From an uncultured Oscillospiraceae bacterium (GTDB lineage Bacteria; Bacillota_A; Clostridia; Oscillospirales; Oscillospiraceae): a stretch of 7,567 nt of DNA. The position numbers and the translations under genes are program-made. Every line of letters starts with the position of its first letter. Position 1 is the first letter of the stretch. A model generated the notes under the pieces. That model was not told where the DNA came from, searched no databases, and was given only the letters and a program-made list of their open reading frames with translations. This document shows positions 1 through 7,008 of this stretch, one piece after another. The DNA lies in assembly GCA_910579155.1 (NCBI GenBank), contig CAJTTS010000137.1:1-7567 (forward strand), in the 5' to 3' direction.

Positions 1-1442
1 TCGTGCTGGACGAGGCCGACCGGATGCTGGACATGGGCTTCATCCACGACGTGCGCCGGGTGCTCAAGCTGCTGCCGGAGAAAAAACAGACCCTGTTTTT
101 CTCCGCCACCATGCCCCCGGAGGTCATGGGGCTGGTAAACGGCTTGCTCCACGATTATACCCGGGTGGCCGTGGACCCGGTGTCCTCCCCGGTGGAGGTC
201 ATCAAGCAATCCCTCTATTATGTGGATAAATCCAACAAGACCAAGCTGCTGGCCCACTTGATGGAGGAGCGGCGCATCACCGCCGCCCTGGTGTTCTCCC
301 GCACCAAGCACGGGGCCAACCGCATCGCCCAGGACCTGGTGAAGCGGGGCATCTCCGCCGCCGCCATCCACGGCAACAAGAGCCAGAGCGCGCGGGTCCA
401 GGCGCTGAGCGACTTCAAGGCGGGCCGGGTGCGGGTGCTGGCCGCCACCGACATCGCTGCCCGGGGCATCGACATCGACCAGCTCCCCTTTGTGTTCAAC
501 TACAACCTGCCCGACGTGCCCGAGACCTACGTCCACCGCATCGGCCGCACGGGGAGGGCGGGCCACGAGGGGGAGGCCGTCTCCTTCTGCCAGTTCGACG
601 AGAAGGACGAGTTGAAGGCCATTGAGAAGCTGCTGGGCAGGCCCATCCCGGTGGTGGAAAGCCACCCCTTTCCCATGGAGAATTTCGAGCCCCCCCAGAA
701 AGACAAGCACGGGCGGCCCGTCAATTCCGAGGACGCGGAGGCCCGCGCCGCCGCCAAGGAGCGCCGCCGCCAGAGGGACGCAGAGAACAAGGCAAAGGCC
801 GAAGAGCGCAAGCAGAAGGCCGCAGTAGCCGTTATCCAGCCCGCCCCCGCGCAGGCCGTTCCGGAGGAGGCGGACGCGCCCAAGAGGAAAAAGCGCCGCC
901 GCAAGAAGGGCGGTCAGGAGACTCCGGCGGTAGAGGTTATGGCCCCTGTCCCAAAAGCGCCTCCGGCAAAGGAGGAGCCGCCGGCGCGGCGGGATAAGCC
1001 GATCGGAAGGGGCGTGCGGCAGGGACGGCTTCAGGACACCCTGCCCGACGACCCCGCCATACCTGTCACCGATTTCTACAAGCCCAACCCGCTGGACTCC
1101 GACATCATCATGGACGCCACCGCCCGCCTGCTGGCCCCCCGGCGGCCCGTGTCCCGGCCCCAGGCGCAGGCCCGGCCCCAGCCGAAATCCCAGCCAAAAA
1201 AGCAGGAGAAAGCCGAGGCTCCAAAGCCTGCCAGGCAGAAGCCCCGCCGCCAGGGCAAAAAACAGGGCGCGCCCGCGCCTGCCGCCAAGGAGCCCGTCCT
1301 GCCCCCCTCCCTGGCCGGGAAGAAGCGCCGCCGGGATGACCGGCCCCGGCCCATCGAGCCCCCCCCGCGCTCCGACCGGCAAAAGGACTCCACCCAGCAC
1401 AAGAGCCTGATGCGGCCCTATTACCTCCATGACGACGACTGA
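1..1442 (+). CDS. RhlE-like DEAD-box ATP-dependent RNA helicase, 5' end missing
   Basis: The gene is cut by the window's left edge; the visible frame begins at base 3 inside motif II (VLDEADRMLDMGF), so the Q motif and Walker A are outside. Counting visible residues, motif III SAT is at 34-36, motif IV (ALVFSRTK) near 95-102, motif V (ATDIAARGID) near 148-157 and motif VI (HRIGRTGR) at 178-185, so all visible catalytic and RNA-binding motifs are intact. DEAD-box helicases unwind short RNA duplexes with ATP, typically in ribosome assembly or mRNA decay; the motif spelling fits RhlE. From about residue 230 to the end (479) there is a long low-complexity tail rich in K, R, P, A and Q, with a basic cluster (KRKKRRRKKGG, about 294-304), probably a disordered RNA-binding extension. 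Two ordered-looking islands stand out: DFYKPNPLDSDIIMDATARL near 355-375 and the C-terminal STQHKSLMRPYYL. Its stop overlaps the next gene by 14 nt. Family assignment is firm; the exact ortholog is not. Confidence 0.93.
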   Translation, partial: VLDEADRMLDMGFIHDVRRVLKLLPEKKQTLFFSATMPPEVMGLVNGLLHDYTRVAVDPVSSPVEVIKQSLYYVDKSNKTKLLAHLMEERRITAALVFSRTKHGANRIAQDLVKRGISAAAIHGNKSQSARVQALSDFKAGRVRVLAATDIAARGIDIDQLPFVFNYNLPDVPETYVHRIGRTGRAGHEGEAVSFCQFDEKDELKAIEKLLGRPIPVVESHPFPMENFEPPQKDKHGRPVNSEDAEARAAAKERRRQRDAENKAKAEERKQKAAVAVIQPAPAQAVPEEADAPKRKKRRRKKGGQETPAVEVMAPVPKAPPAKEEPPARRDKPIGRGVRQGRLQDTLPDDPAIPVTDFYKPNPLDSDIIMDATARLLAPRRPVSRPQAQARPQPKSQPKKQEKAEAPKPARQKPRRQGKKQGAPAPAAKEPVLPPSLAGKKRRRDDRPRPIEPPPRSDRQKDSTQHKSLMRPYYLHDDD

Positions 1443-2328
1443 GCGGGAGGGCGCGCCTCACAGGCGCCCGAGAAGAAAGCGCCGCCATCCCCTGCGGTGG
1501 ATTGCCGGCCTAGCGGTGCTGGCCCTGGGAGGCTGGTGCTGGTTCCAGTGGCAGTGCTGGGGGCTTCAGGTCACCCAAACGGAGATAGCGCCCGGCGCGT
1601 TGCCGGAGGAGTTTGACGGGTACAAAATCGTCCACCTGTCCGACCTCCACGGCCACGAGTACGGACAGGGCAATGAGGAGCTTTTGAAGCTGGTGGCGGA
1701 GCAGAAGCCCGACCTTATCGTGGTCACGGGGGACGTGATCGACCAGGAAAGCCAGCTTGACATGATCCCGGCCCTGGCAAAAGGGCTGGCGGCCATTGCG
1801 CCGGCCTACTATGTCACGGGCAACCACGAGTGGTCCCTGGGGACGGCAAAGGTGAAAGAGCTGAAAAGCCTGTTGTCTCAGTGTGGAGTGGCTCCCCTTT
1901 CCAACCAGTACGAGCTGTTGGAGCTCGGCGGGGCGCGGATTGTGCTGGCCGGGGTGGACGACCCAAACGGCTACGCCGACCAGGAGACGCCGGAGGAGCT
2001 TTTTGCCGAAATCGGGGAGGAGGCCCCCGGCCTGTTCACCGTCCTGCTGGCCCACCGCAACGACCGCTTTGGGCAGTACGCCGCCGCAGGGTATGACTTC
2101 GTCCTGTCCGGCCACGGCCACGGGGGCATCGTCCGGCTGCCTTTTGTGGGCGGGCTGCTGGGCACCAACCGGCAGTTCTTCCCCGACTGGACGTCGGGCG
2201 TTTACATCCTGGGGGACAGCACGCTGTTCGTCTCCCGGGGGCTGGGGAACAACACGGTGCCCTTCCAGGGGTTCCGGCTGTTCAACCGGCCGGAGCTGGC
2301 GGTGGTGACACTGAAAGTGGAGGCGTGA
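1429..2328 (+). CDS. membrane-anchored calcineurin-like metallophosphoesterase (YkuE/YaeI type)
   Basis: The 299-residue protein starts with a very basic segment (residues 11-20, [10 protein letters not shown]), then a hydrophobic, tryptophan-rich helix at about 24-42. This predicts an N-in signal anchor with the catalytic domain outside the membrane. The dimetal phosphoesterase motifs are complete and in order: DLH (D72, H74), GD (D102), GNHE (N132, H133), AH (H209) and GHGH (H229, H231). The family hydrolyses phosphomonoesters or phosphodiesters with two metal ions; the substrate here cannot be read from sequence, and cell-envelope phosphodiesters are only a guess from the anchor. The ATG at 1429 is the first start after an in-frame stop (TGA 1408-1410). 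It lies inside the helicase gene with no clear Shine-Dalgarno, so translation is probably coupled to the helicase. The arginine cluster lacks the usual twin-arginine export pattern. The mnmG gene follows after 4 nt. Confidence 0.9.
   Translation: MTTTEREGAPHRRPRRKRRHPLRWIAGLAVLALGGWCWFQWQCWGLQVTQTEIAPGALPEEFDGYKIVHLSDLHGHEYGQGNEELLKLVAEQKPDLIVVTGDVIDQESQLDMIPALAKGLAAIAPAYYVTGNHEWSLGTAKVKELKSLLSQCGVAPLSNQYELLELGGARIVLAGVDDPNGYADQETPEELFAEIGEEAPGLFTVLLAHRNDRFGQYAAAGYDFVLSGHGHGGIVRLPFVGGLLGTNRQFFPDWTSGVYILGDSTLFVSRGLGNNTVPFQGFRLFNRPELAVVTLKVEA
2319..2323 (+). promoter_or_regulatory. ribosome binding site that fixes the TTG start of mnmG
   Basis: GGAGG lies 9 nt before the TTG at 2333, within the last codons of the metallophosphoesterase gene. 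The next in-frame methionine (residue 29) would remove the FAD-binding GAGHAG motif, so the site together with TTG is the best start. Confidence 0.75.
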
Positions 2329-2332
2329 CGCC

Positions 2333-4198
2333 TTGAACTACGACGCAGGACAATTTGACATCGCCGTCATCGGCGCGGGACACGCGGGCATCGAGGCCGC
2401 CCTGGCCGCCGCCCGGATGGGGCTGAAAACGGTGTGCTTCACTATCAACCTGGACGCGGTGGGCAACATGCCCTGCAACCCGGCCATTGGCGGGACCGGT
2501 AAAGGCCACCTGGTCCGGGAGATCGACGCGCTGGGCGGGGAGATGGCAAAGGCCGCCGACAGGGCCTGCATTCAGTACCGGATGCTGAACCGGGGAAAGG
2601 GCCCCGCCGTGTGGTCCCTCCGGGCCCAGGCTGACCGCCGCCGCTATCAGGAGGTCATGAAGCATACCCTGGAATTGCAGGAGAGCTTGTGGGTCAAACA
2701 GGGGGAGGTGACGGAAATCCTCACCGAAAACGGCGGGGTTTCCGCAGTACGCTCCGCCACCGGAGCCACCTACGCCGTCAAGGCGGCGGTGATCGCCACC
2801 GGCACCTATCTGGGCGGGCGCACCATTGTGGGGGAAGTCGCCCGCGCCTCCGGCCCCGACGGAATGGCGGCGGCCCTGCCCCTGACGGACTGCCTGGTGG
2901 GGCTGGGCCTGTCCATCCGCCGCTTCAAGACGGGCACGCCCCCGCGGGTGAACCGCCGGAGCGTGGACTTTTCCAAGATGGAGGTTCAGCCGGGGGACGA
3001 GGCGCCCGTGCCGTTTTCCTTCACCACGCAGACGCCGCCGGACAACCGGGCGGTGTGCTATCTGACGTATACCAATGAAAAGACGCACCGGGTCATCCGG
3101 GACAACCTCCACCGATCCCCCCTGTTCTCCGGAATCATCGAGGGGGTGGGGCCGCGCTATTGCCCGTCCATCGAGGACAAGGTGGTGCGGTTCGCCGAAA
3201 AGTCCCGGCACCAGCTCTTCATCGAGCCAATGGGCCTGAACACCGAGGAGCTGTACATCCAGGGCTTTTCCTCCTCCCTGCCTGAGGAGGTGCAGGTGGA
3301 AATGCTTCACACCATCCCCGGTTTGGAACGGGCCGAGATGACCCGGTGCGCCTACGCCATCGAGTACGACTGCGTAGACCCCACCGGGCTGCTGCCCACC
3401 CTGGAGTGCAAAAAGGTCTCCGGACTATACGGCGCGGGGCAATTCAACGGCTCCTCGGGCTATGAGGAGGCCGCCGCCCAGGGGCTGGTCGCGGGGATCA
3501 ACGCGGCGCTGAAGGTCAAGGGAGAACCGCCCCTCGTCCTTACCCGGGGGGACGGCTACACCGGTGTGCTCATCGACGACCTGGTGACGAAAGGCACCAA
3601 CGAGCCCTACCGCATGATGACCTCCCGGACGGAATACCGGCTGATCCACCGGCAGGACAACGCCGACCGGCGGTTGGCCGCCTATGGGCGCCGGGTGGGG
3701 CTGGTGAGCGATGAGCGGCTGGCGCAGATCGAGGCAAAATACGCCGCCGTGGACCGGGAGATCAAACGGCTGGAGCACACCGGCGCGGCCCCCTCCCCCG
3801 AGCTGGACGGATTGCTGGCGGACAAGGGCGAGCCCCCCTGCCCCCACGGGGCGCGGCTGGCGGACCTGCTGCGCCGGCCGCGGGTGAGCTATGAGGATTT
3901 GGAAGCGTTTGACCGGTCACGGCCCGTCCTGTCCCCGGAAATCAGGGAACAGGTGGAGATTTCTGTGAAATACCAGGGCTACATCCATCGCCAGAACCGT
4001 CAGGTAGAGGAGATGCGCAAGCTGGAGGACAGGCCCCTCCCCCATGATGTGGATTACCTGTCCATCCAGGGGCTGCGGCTGGAGGCAAGGCAAAAGCTGG
4101 ACAAAATCCGCCCGCTGAACCTGGGGCAGGCGTCCCGGGTATCCGGGGTGTCCCCGGCGGATATCACGGCTCTTATGATATATTTGGAAAGAGGGTGA
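2333..4198 (+). CDS. mnmG: tRNA uridine-5-carboxymethylaminomethyl modification enzyme MnmG (GidA)
   Basis: MnmG works with the GTPase MnmE to put the (carboxymethyl)aminomethyl group on wobble U34 of certain tRNAs, using FAD, NADH and methylenetetrahydrofolate; it is cytoplasmic. The 621-residue length is normal for the family. Visible landmarks are the Rossmann FAD motif GAGHAG (14-19), PCNPAIGG with C48, the [17 protein letters not shown] block, [19 protein letters not shown] with C277 (matching the functionally important cysteine pair described for E. coli MnmG), [13 protein letters not shown] (367-379), [16 protein letters not shown], and the C-terminal helical domain with YQGYIHRQ and SPADI that contacts MnmE and tRNA. 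Translation starts at TTG, supported by a GGAGG 9 nt upstream and the position of the FAD motif. Neither mnmE nor rsmG, its frequent neighbours in Firmicutes, adjoins it. Instead a phosphoesterase lies 4 nt upstream and a GyrI-like gene 4 nt downstream. Confidence 0.97.
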   Translation: MNYDAGQFDIAVIGAGHAGIEAALAAARMGLKTVCFTINLDAVGNMPCNPAIGGTGKGHLVREIDALGGEMAKAADRACIQYRMLNRGKGPAVWSLRAQADRRRYQEVMKHTLELQESLWVKQGEVTEILTENGGVSAVRSATGATYAVKAAVIATGTYLGGRTIVGEVARASGPDGMAAALPLTDCLVGLGLSIRRFKTGTPPRVNRRSVDFSKMEVQPGDEAPVPFSFTTQTPPDNRAVCYLTYTNEKTHRVIRDNLHRSPLFSGIIEGVGPRYCPSIEDKVVRFAEKSRHQLFIEPMGLNTEELYIQGFSSSLPEEVQVEMLHTIPGLERAEMTRCAYAIEYDCVDPTGLLPTLECKKVSGLYGAGQFNGSSGYEEAAAQGLVAGINAALKVKGEPPLVLTRGDGYTGVLIDDLVTKGTNEPYRMMTSRTEYRLIHRQDNADRRLAAYGRRVGLVSDERLAQIEAKYAAVDREIKRLEHTGAAPSPELDGLLADKGEPPCPHGARLADLLRRPRVSYEDLEAFDRSRPVLSPEIREQVEISVKYQGYIHRQNRQVEEMRKLEDRPLPHDVDYLSIQGLRLEARQKLDKIRPLNLGQASRVSGVSPADITALMIYLERG

Positions 4199-4202
4199 GG
4201 GA

Positions 4203-4694
4203 ATGGAGATTATCATCCATGAGCTGCCATCCTTTTCTGTTCTGGGCATAGAGGGAAGGGCGGAATCCGGCGATAACCCCGTTCCCGCCTTGTGGCAGGA
4301 GGCCAACGCCCGATTTGGCGAGATCGAAGCCCTGGCCCTGCGGGATGAAAGCGGCGCGCCTGTGGGAGTCTGGGGCGCGATGAGCGACCTGTCCCGTCAA
4401 TTTATGCCCTGGACGGACGGGTTCAGCCGGGGGCTGTATCTGGCGGGCGTGCAGGTTCCAGCCGATACGGAGCCGCCGGAGGGTTGGACAAAATGGACGC
4501 TGCCCGCGTTCTCCTGCCTTCGGGTGAAAGTGGAGGGGGACTACGCCGCCGCTTTCCGGGCGGGACTGGACGAACTGGGGCGCCGGGGCCTTACCCTGGC
4601 CGGGGCGGTGCAGGAGCGCCAGCACCCGGCGGAGGGCGGGCAGATGTATTTGTTCTTCCCATTGAAACGACTGCGAGAGGAAGCGTCAATATGA
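4203..4694 (+). CDS. stand-alone GyrI-like / AraC effector-binding domain protein
   Basis: This 163-residue protein consists of one GyrI-like small-molecule-binding domain with no DNA-binding part. Recognisable features are the opening strand (EIIIHELPSFSVLGIEGR), a helix around ALWQEANARFGEIEAL, the central block VGVWGAMSDLSRQFMPW followed by GLYLAGVQVP, and the WTKWTLPAFSCLRVKVEG strand. The family occurs as ligand sensors fused to AraC/MerR regulators, as the gyrase inhibitor GyrI, and as free-standing domains thought to bind or hydrolyse small hydrophobic molecules; which applies here cannot be told. GAGGG at 4191-4195 lies 7 nt before the ATG. The stop overlaps the next ATG (ATGA, 4691-4694), so it is translationally coupled to the MurT-like gene. 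No membrane segment or signal peptide is seen, so it should be cytoplasmic. Family call is good; function unknown. Confidence 0.8.
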   Translation: MEIIIHELPSFSVLGIEGRAESGDNPVPALWQEANARFGEIEALALRDESGAPVGVWGAMSDLSRQFMPWTDGFSRGLYLAGVQVPADTEPPEGWTKWTLPAFSCLRVKVEGDYAAAFRAGLDELGRRGLTLAGAVQERQHPAEGGQMYLFFPLKRLREEASI

Positions 4695-6022
4695 GATTAT
4701 TTTTGGCCGTTATCCTGTGCAAGGTTCTGCGGTTCGTCGGCGGGCTTATCGGCAAGGGCAGCTCCCTGCCGGGACAGTTTGCCCTGAAGGTGTGCCCCGA
4801 CGTGCTGGGACGGGTGAAGCTGCCCGCCCACATCATCGCCGTCACCGGGTCCAACGGCAAGACCTCCACCGTGGAGATGATCGCCGCCGTTTTATCCGCG
4901 TCCGGGAAGCGGGTGGTGTATAACAAGGAGGGCTCCAACCAGATCGAGGGGGTGGCCACCCTCATTTTGTCCAATTGCTCCCTGGGAGGCAAAATGCGGG
5001 GGGATGTGCTGCTGCTGGAGAGCGACGAGCGCTACGCCCGGCATACCTTCCGCTTCTTCCACCCAACCCATTTCGTCATCACCAACCTGTACCGGGACCA
5101 GCTTACCCGCAACGGCCACCCCGAGTGGGTGTACGACGCAATCAAGCCCGCCATCCATCCCGAGACGACGCTGGTGCTCAACGCCGACGATCCCCTGGTG
5201 TCCTGCTTTGCCAGGGACCACGACCCGGACAAGGTGAAGTGGTTTGGGCTGGATGAGTGCTCGGTTGACACCCGCGAGCACCGGGGCGTCTATCACGACG
5301 GCGCACGGTGCCCGGTGTGCAAGGGGCGGATGGAGTATTCCTGCTATCACTATGCCCACATCGGGCACTACTCCTGTCCGTCCTGCGGGCATAAACGGCA
5401 CGGGACGGACTTCGCTGTCACCGCGCTGGACCTGAAAGCGGGCAAGCTGACCATCAACGGAGAGACCGGGATCGACTTGGCCTTCAAAAGCATTTACAAC
5501 GTATACAACATCCTGGCGGCCTGGTCGGTGTGCGCCCTGGCAGGGGTGGAGAAAACGGCGATTGCCGGGGTTATCAACAACTACATGTTGAAAAACGGCA
5601 GAATGATTACGTTCCGTTTTGGAAACCGCTCGGGCACCCTGCTCACCTCCAAGCACGAAAACTCCGTGGCCTACGACACCAACCTGGCCTATATTGCCAA
5701 CACAGACAAGCCCTGTACGGTGCTGGTCATCGTGGACGCCATCAGCCGGAAGTATTTCACCGGGGAAACAAGCTGGCTGTGGGACATCGACTTTGACCGG
5801 CTCGATTGTGAACACGTGCGGAAGGTGATGCTGTACGGAAAGTATTGCAACGATCTGGCGGTGCGGTTCAAATACAGCCGCCTCCCGGCGGACAAGATCG
5901 AGGTGGGCGAGGACATCCGCACGGCGGCGGAATACTTGAGGGAGAACGGGGACGAGGACGTATACGTGGTCACCTGCTTCTCCGACCGGGACAAGCTGCT
6001 GGCTTATACAGAGCGGGATTGA
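4691..6022 (+). CDS. MurT-like Mur ligase (lipid II isoglutaminyl synthase ligase-subunit family), divergent
   Basis: MurT ligates ammonia to the alpha-carboxyl of D-Glu in lipid II at the inner face of the membrane, the ammonia coming from GatD. The 443-residue length matches known MurT. In order: a hydrophobic N-terminal helix (4-20), ATP P-loop TGSNGKTS (52-59), the DE of LESDERYAR (112-113), TNLYRDQL (131-138), LNADDPLV (163-170), a zinc ribbon with C207, C210, C229 and C232 that is typical of MurT, and a C-terminal MurT_C (DUF1727) domain with SWLWDIDFD (361-369). The start is the ATG at 4691, with AGAGG 10 nt upstream. The frame stays open back to 4484, but that part only shadows the GyrI-like gene. 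Oddities: the strongly kept KNPAG-type motif of the C-terminal domain is replaced by KHENS (321-325), the segment before SWxWD reads GET (358-360) instead of the usual G-x-D, and the ligase loop reads NKEGSNQIEGV (78-88). The MurT family is secure; whether the substrate is still lipid II is open. Confidence 0.88.
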   Translation: MRLFLAVILCKVLRFVGGLIGKGSSLPGQFALKVCPDVLGRVKLPAHIIAVTGSNGKTSTVEMIAAVLSASGKRVVYNKEGSNQIEGVATLILSNCSLGGKMRGDVLLLESDERYARHTFRFFHPTHFVITNLYRDQLTRNGHPEWVYDAIKPAIHPETTLVLNADDPLVSCFARDHDPDKVKWFGLDECSVDTREHRGVYHDGARCPVCKGRMEYSCYHYAHIGHYSCPSCGHKRHGTDFAVTALDLKAGKLTINGETGIDLAFKSIYNVYNILAAWSVCALAGVEKTAIAGVINNYMLKNGRMITFRFGNRSGTLLTSKHENSVAYDTNLAYIANTDKPCTVLVIVDAISRKYFTGETSWLWDIDFDRLDCEHVRKVMLYGKYCNDLAVRFKYSRLPADKIEVGEDIRTAAEYLRENGDEDVYVVTCFSDRDKLLAYTERD

Positions 6023-6050
6023 CCTGCTTTTTCTGGAAAGAAAAAGCAGG
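6023..6050. repeat. perfect 12-bp inverted repeat (hairpin) just after the murT-like stop
   Basis: CCTGCTTTTTCT (6023-6034) and AGAAAAAGCAGG (6039-6050) pair perfectly around a GGAA loop, beginning on the base after the stop codon; a CAAAAAG tail follows. There is no T-run after the stem on either strand, so it is not a standard intrinsic terminator. It could be an mRNA 3'-end stabiliser, a weak attenuator between the murT- and gatD-like genes, or one copy of a dispersed intergenic repeat. The hairpin itself is certain from the bases; its role is not. Confidence 0.7.
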
Positions 6051-6151
6051 CAAAAAGAACGTTTAATTCGCTGCGAAATGGGTGGTAATCCAACGCTGTC
6101 CGCACGACAACGAAAGCTGTTGTGATTTGAAGGCGAGGAAGGATATATTTT
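6051..6151 (+). other. rest of the murT-gatD intergenic gap
   Basis: About 100 bases follow the hairpin before the GatD-like start. I see no convincing promoter, only the Shine-Dalgarno stretch GAGGAAGGA (6135-6143), 8 nt before the ATG. A short ACAAC/GTTGT pairing near 6109-6124 is too weak to call. Any open frame here lacks its own ribosome binding site. Confidence 0.5.
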
Positions 6152-6877
6152 ATGGAACTGACAATGCTGCATCTCTATCCCGACTGCATGTCGCTGTACG
6201 GGGAGTACGCCAACGTGATGGTGCTCCGCCGCCACCTGGAGGCCATGGGGGTGTCCGTCACGGTGAAGACCGCCCTGTTTGAGGACGCGCCGGACTTTGG
6301 GCGCGCCGACTTTATCTACATGGGTGCGGGCACCGAGCGCACCCAGAAGGCGGCGCTGACGGCCCTGCTTCCCCACAAGGCGGCGCTGAAAGGGGCCGTT
6401 GACCGGGGGGCTGTGGTACTGTTCACCGGAAACGCCATGGAGACGCTGGGCATATCCGTTGTGGACGCCGCGGGCAAGACGTGGCCCGGCCTGAGGCTGG
6501 CGGACTTTGCCACGGTGGAGACGGACCGGCGCGCCCCGGAGGACGTGGTGGCCCATACCCCCCTGTGGGAGGGCCCCGTGGTGGGGTTCATGAACAAGTG
6601 TTCCGTGACCGAGGACGCAACGCCGCTGTTTGACAGGCTGAGCCTGGGCTTCGGCAACGAGGAGGAAAAGGGCCCGGAGGGGTATGCGTCCGGAAATGTG
6701 TTCGCCACCCATATCACCGGCCCGGTGCTGGTGAAGAACCCGGACTTCACCGACTTCCTGATTCGGCGCATCTTTGAACAAAAGGGATGGGACCTGCCGG
6801 ATAAGCTGCCCGTGCTGCCTTATGAGCGGGAGGCCTATGAGGTCACGGTGAAGGAATTGACGGCGGGCAGAGGATAA
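6152..6877 (+). CDS. GatD-like class I amidotransferase-fold protein lacking the catalytic Cys and His
   Basis: The 241-residue protein has the length and layout of GatD, the glutaminase subunit that feeds ammonia to MurT. Its N-terminus (LHLYPDCMSLYGEYANVMVL, 6-25) is the GatD/CobQ-type opening, followed by IYMGAGTERTQ (55-65, equivalent to GGGQDxEQ), the nucleophile-elbow region FTGNAMETLG (91-100), GFMNKCSVTE (145-154), GNVFATHITGP (181-191) and KNPDF. In active GatD the elbow reads like GICGGYQLLG and the histidine sits in TYLHGP. Here the cysteine position is G93 (N94 beside it) and the histidine position is T189, with a histidine two residues earlier (H187). The only cysteines are C12 and C150, outside the elbow. 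The protein is therefore probably unable to hydrolyse glutamine and may be a structural or regulatory partner of the MurT-like protein. The frame is intact and well expressed by its ribosome binding site, so this is not a decaying pseudogene. Family call is firm; loss of activity is inferred. Confidence 0.85.
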   Translation: MELTMLHLYPDCMSLYGEYANVMVLRRHLEAMGVSVTVKTALFEDAPDFGRADFIYMGAGTERTQKAALTALLPHKAALKGAVDRGAVVLFTGNAMETLGISVVDAAGKTWPGLRLADFATVETDRRAPEDVVAHTPLWEGPVVGFMNKCSVTEDATPLFDRLSLGFGNEEEKGPEGYASGNVFATHITGPVLVKNPDFTDFLIRRIFEQKGWDLPDKLPVLPYEREAYEVTVKELTAGRG

Positions 6878-6952
6878 CGGCGTGCGAAGCTGCTCACAAC
6901 GGCTCGGCGCTTCGATGCAACCGCAACGTTACATTTTGAAACGGAAAATCTC

Positions 6953-6980
6953 TGGTCAAACCGGCCGGTTTTGGTATACT
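6953..6980 (+). promoter_or_regulatory. candidate sigma-70-type promoter of the XRE regulator gene
   Basis: The -10 hexamer TATACT (6975-6980) is preceded by TGG (6972-6974), an extended -10. A weak -35 match TGGTCA (6953-6958) lies 16 bp upstream. Transcription would start near 6987, giving a leader of about 22 nt to the ATG at 7009. The surrounding gap is distinctly more AT-rich than the flanking genes. Confidence 0.65.
6958..6971. promoter_or_regulatory. 14-bp palindrome in the promoter spacer, candidate operator
   Basis: AAACCGGCCGGTTT is a perfect palindrome lying between the -35 and -10 elements, just upstream of a gene for an XRE-type DNA-binding protein. XRE repressors commonly bind such dyads and shut off their own promoter by blocking RNA polymerase. 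The palindrome is plain from the bases; binding by the adjacent regulator is inferred. Confidence 0.5.
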
Positions 6981-7008
6981 GAGGACATCAATCCAACGAG
7001 GTGATATC

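Noticed and set aside
2282..3310. A 342-codon open frame on the - strand opposite mnmG
   Set aside because: It shadows the conserved mnmG frame and shows no recognisable domain or own ribosome binding site.
4484..4690. A longer N-terminus for the MurT-like protein starting at 4484
   Set aside because: This stretch overlaps the well-supported GyrI-like gene and translates to Gly/Arg/Pro-rich sequence; the ATG at 4691 has a ribosome binding site and gives the usual MurT N-terminus.
6082..6282. A 66-codon open frame bridging the gap and the GatD-like start
   Set aside because: It has no ribosome binding site and most of it is an out-of-frame reading of the GatD-like gene.
4892..6781. A 629-codon open frame on the - strand covering the MurT- and GatD-like genes
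   Set aside because: It runs opposite to two proteins with clear family motifs and spans the intergenic gap; its translation is rich in His, Gly, Val, Arg and Gln without recognisable domains. It is a by-product of GC-biased codon use.
6885..6914. Possible terminator hairpin after the GatD-like gene (CGAAGC ... GCTTCG)
   Set aside because: The stem is only 6 bp with an 18-nt loop and no T-run follows directly, so I could not support it as a terminator.
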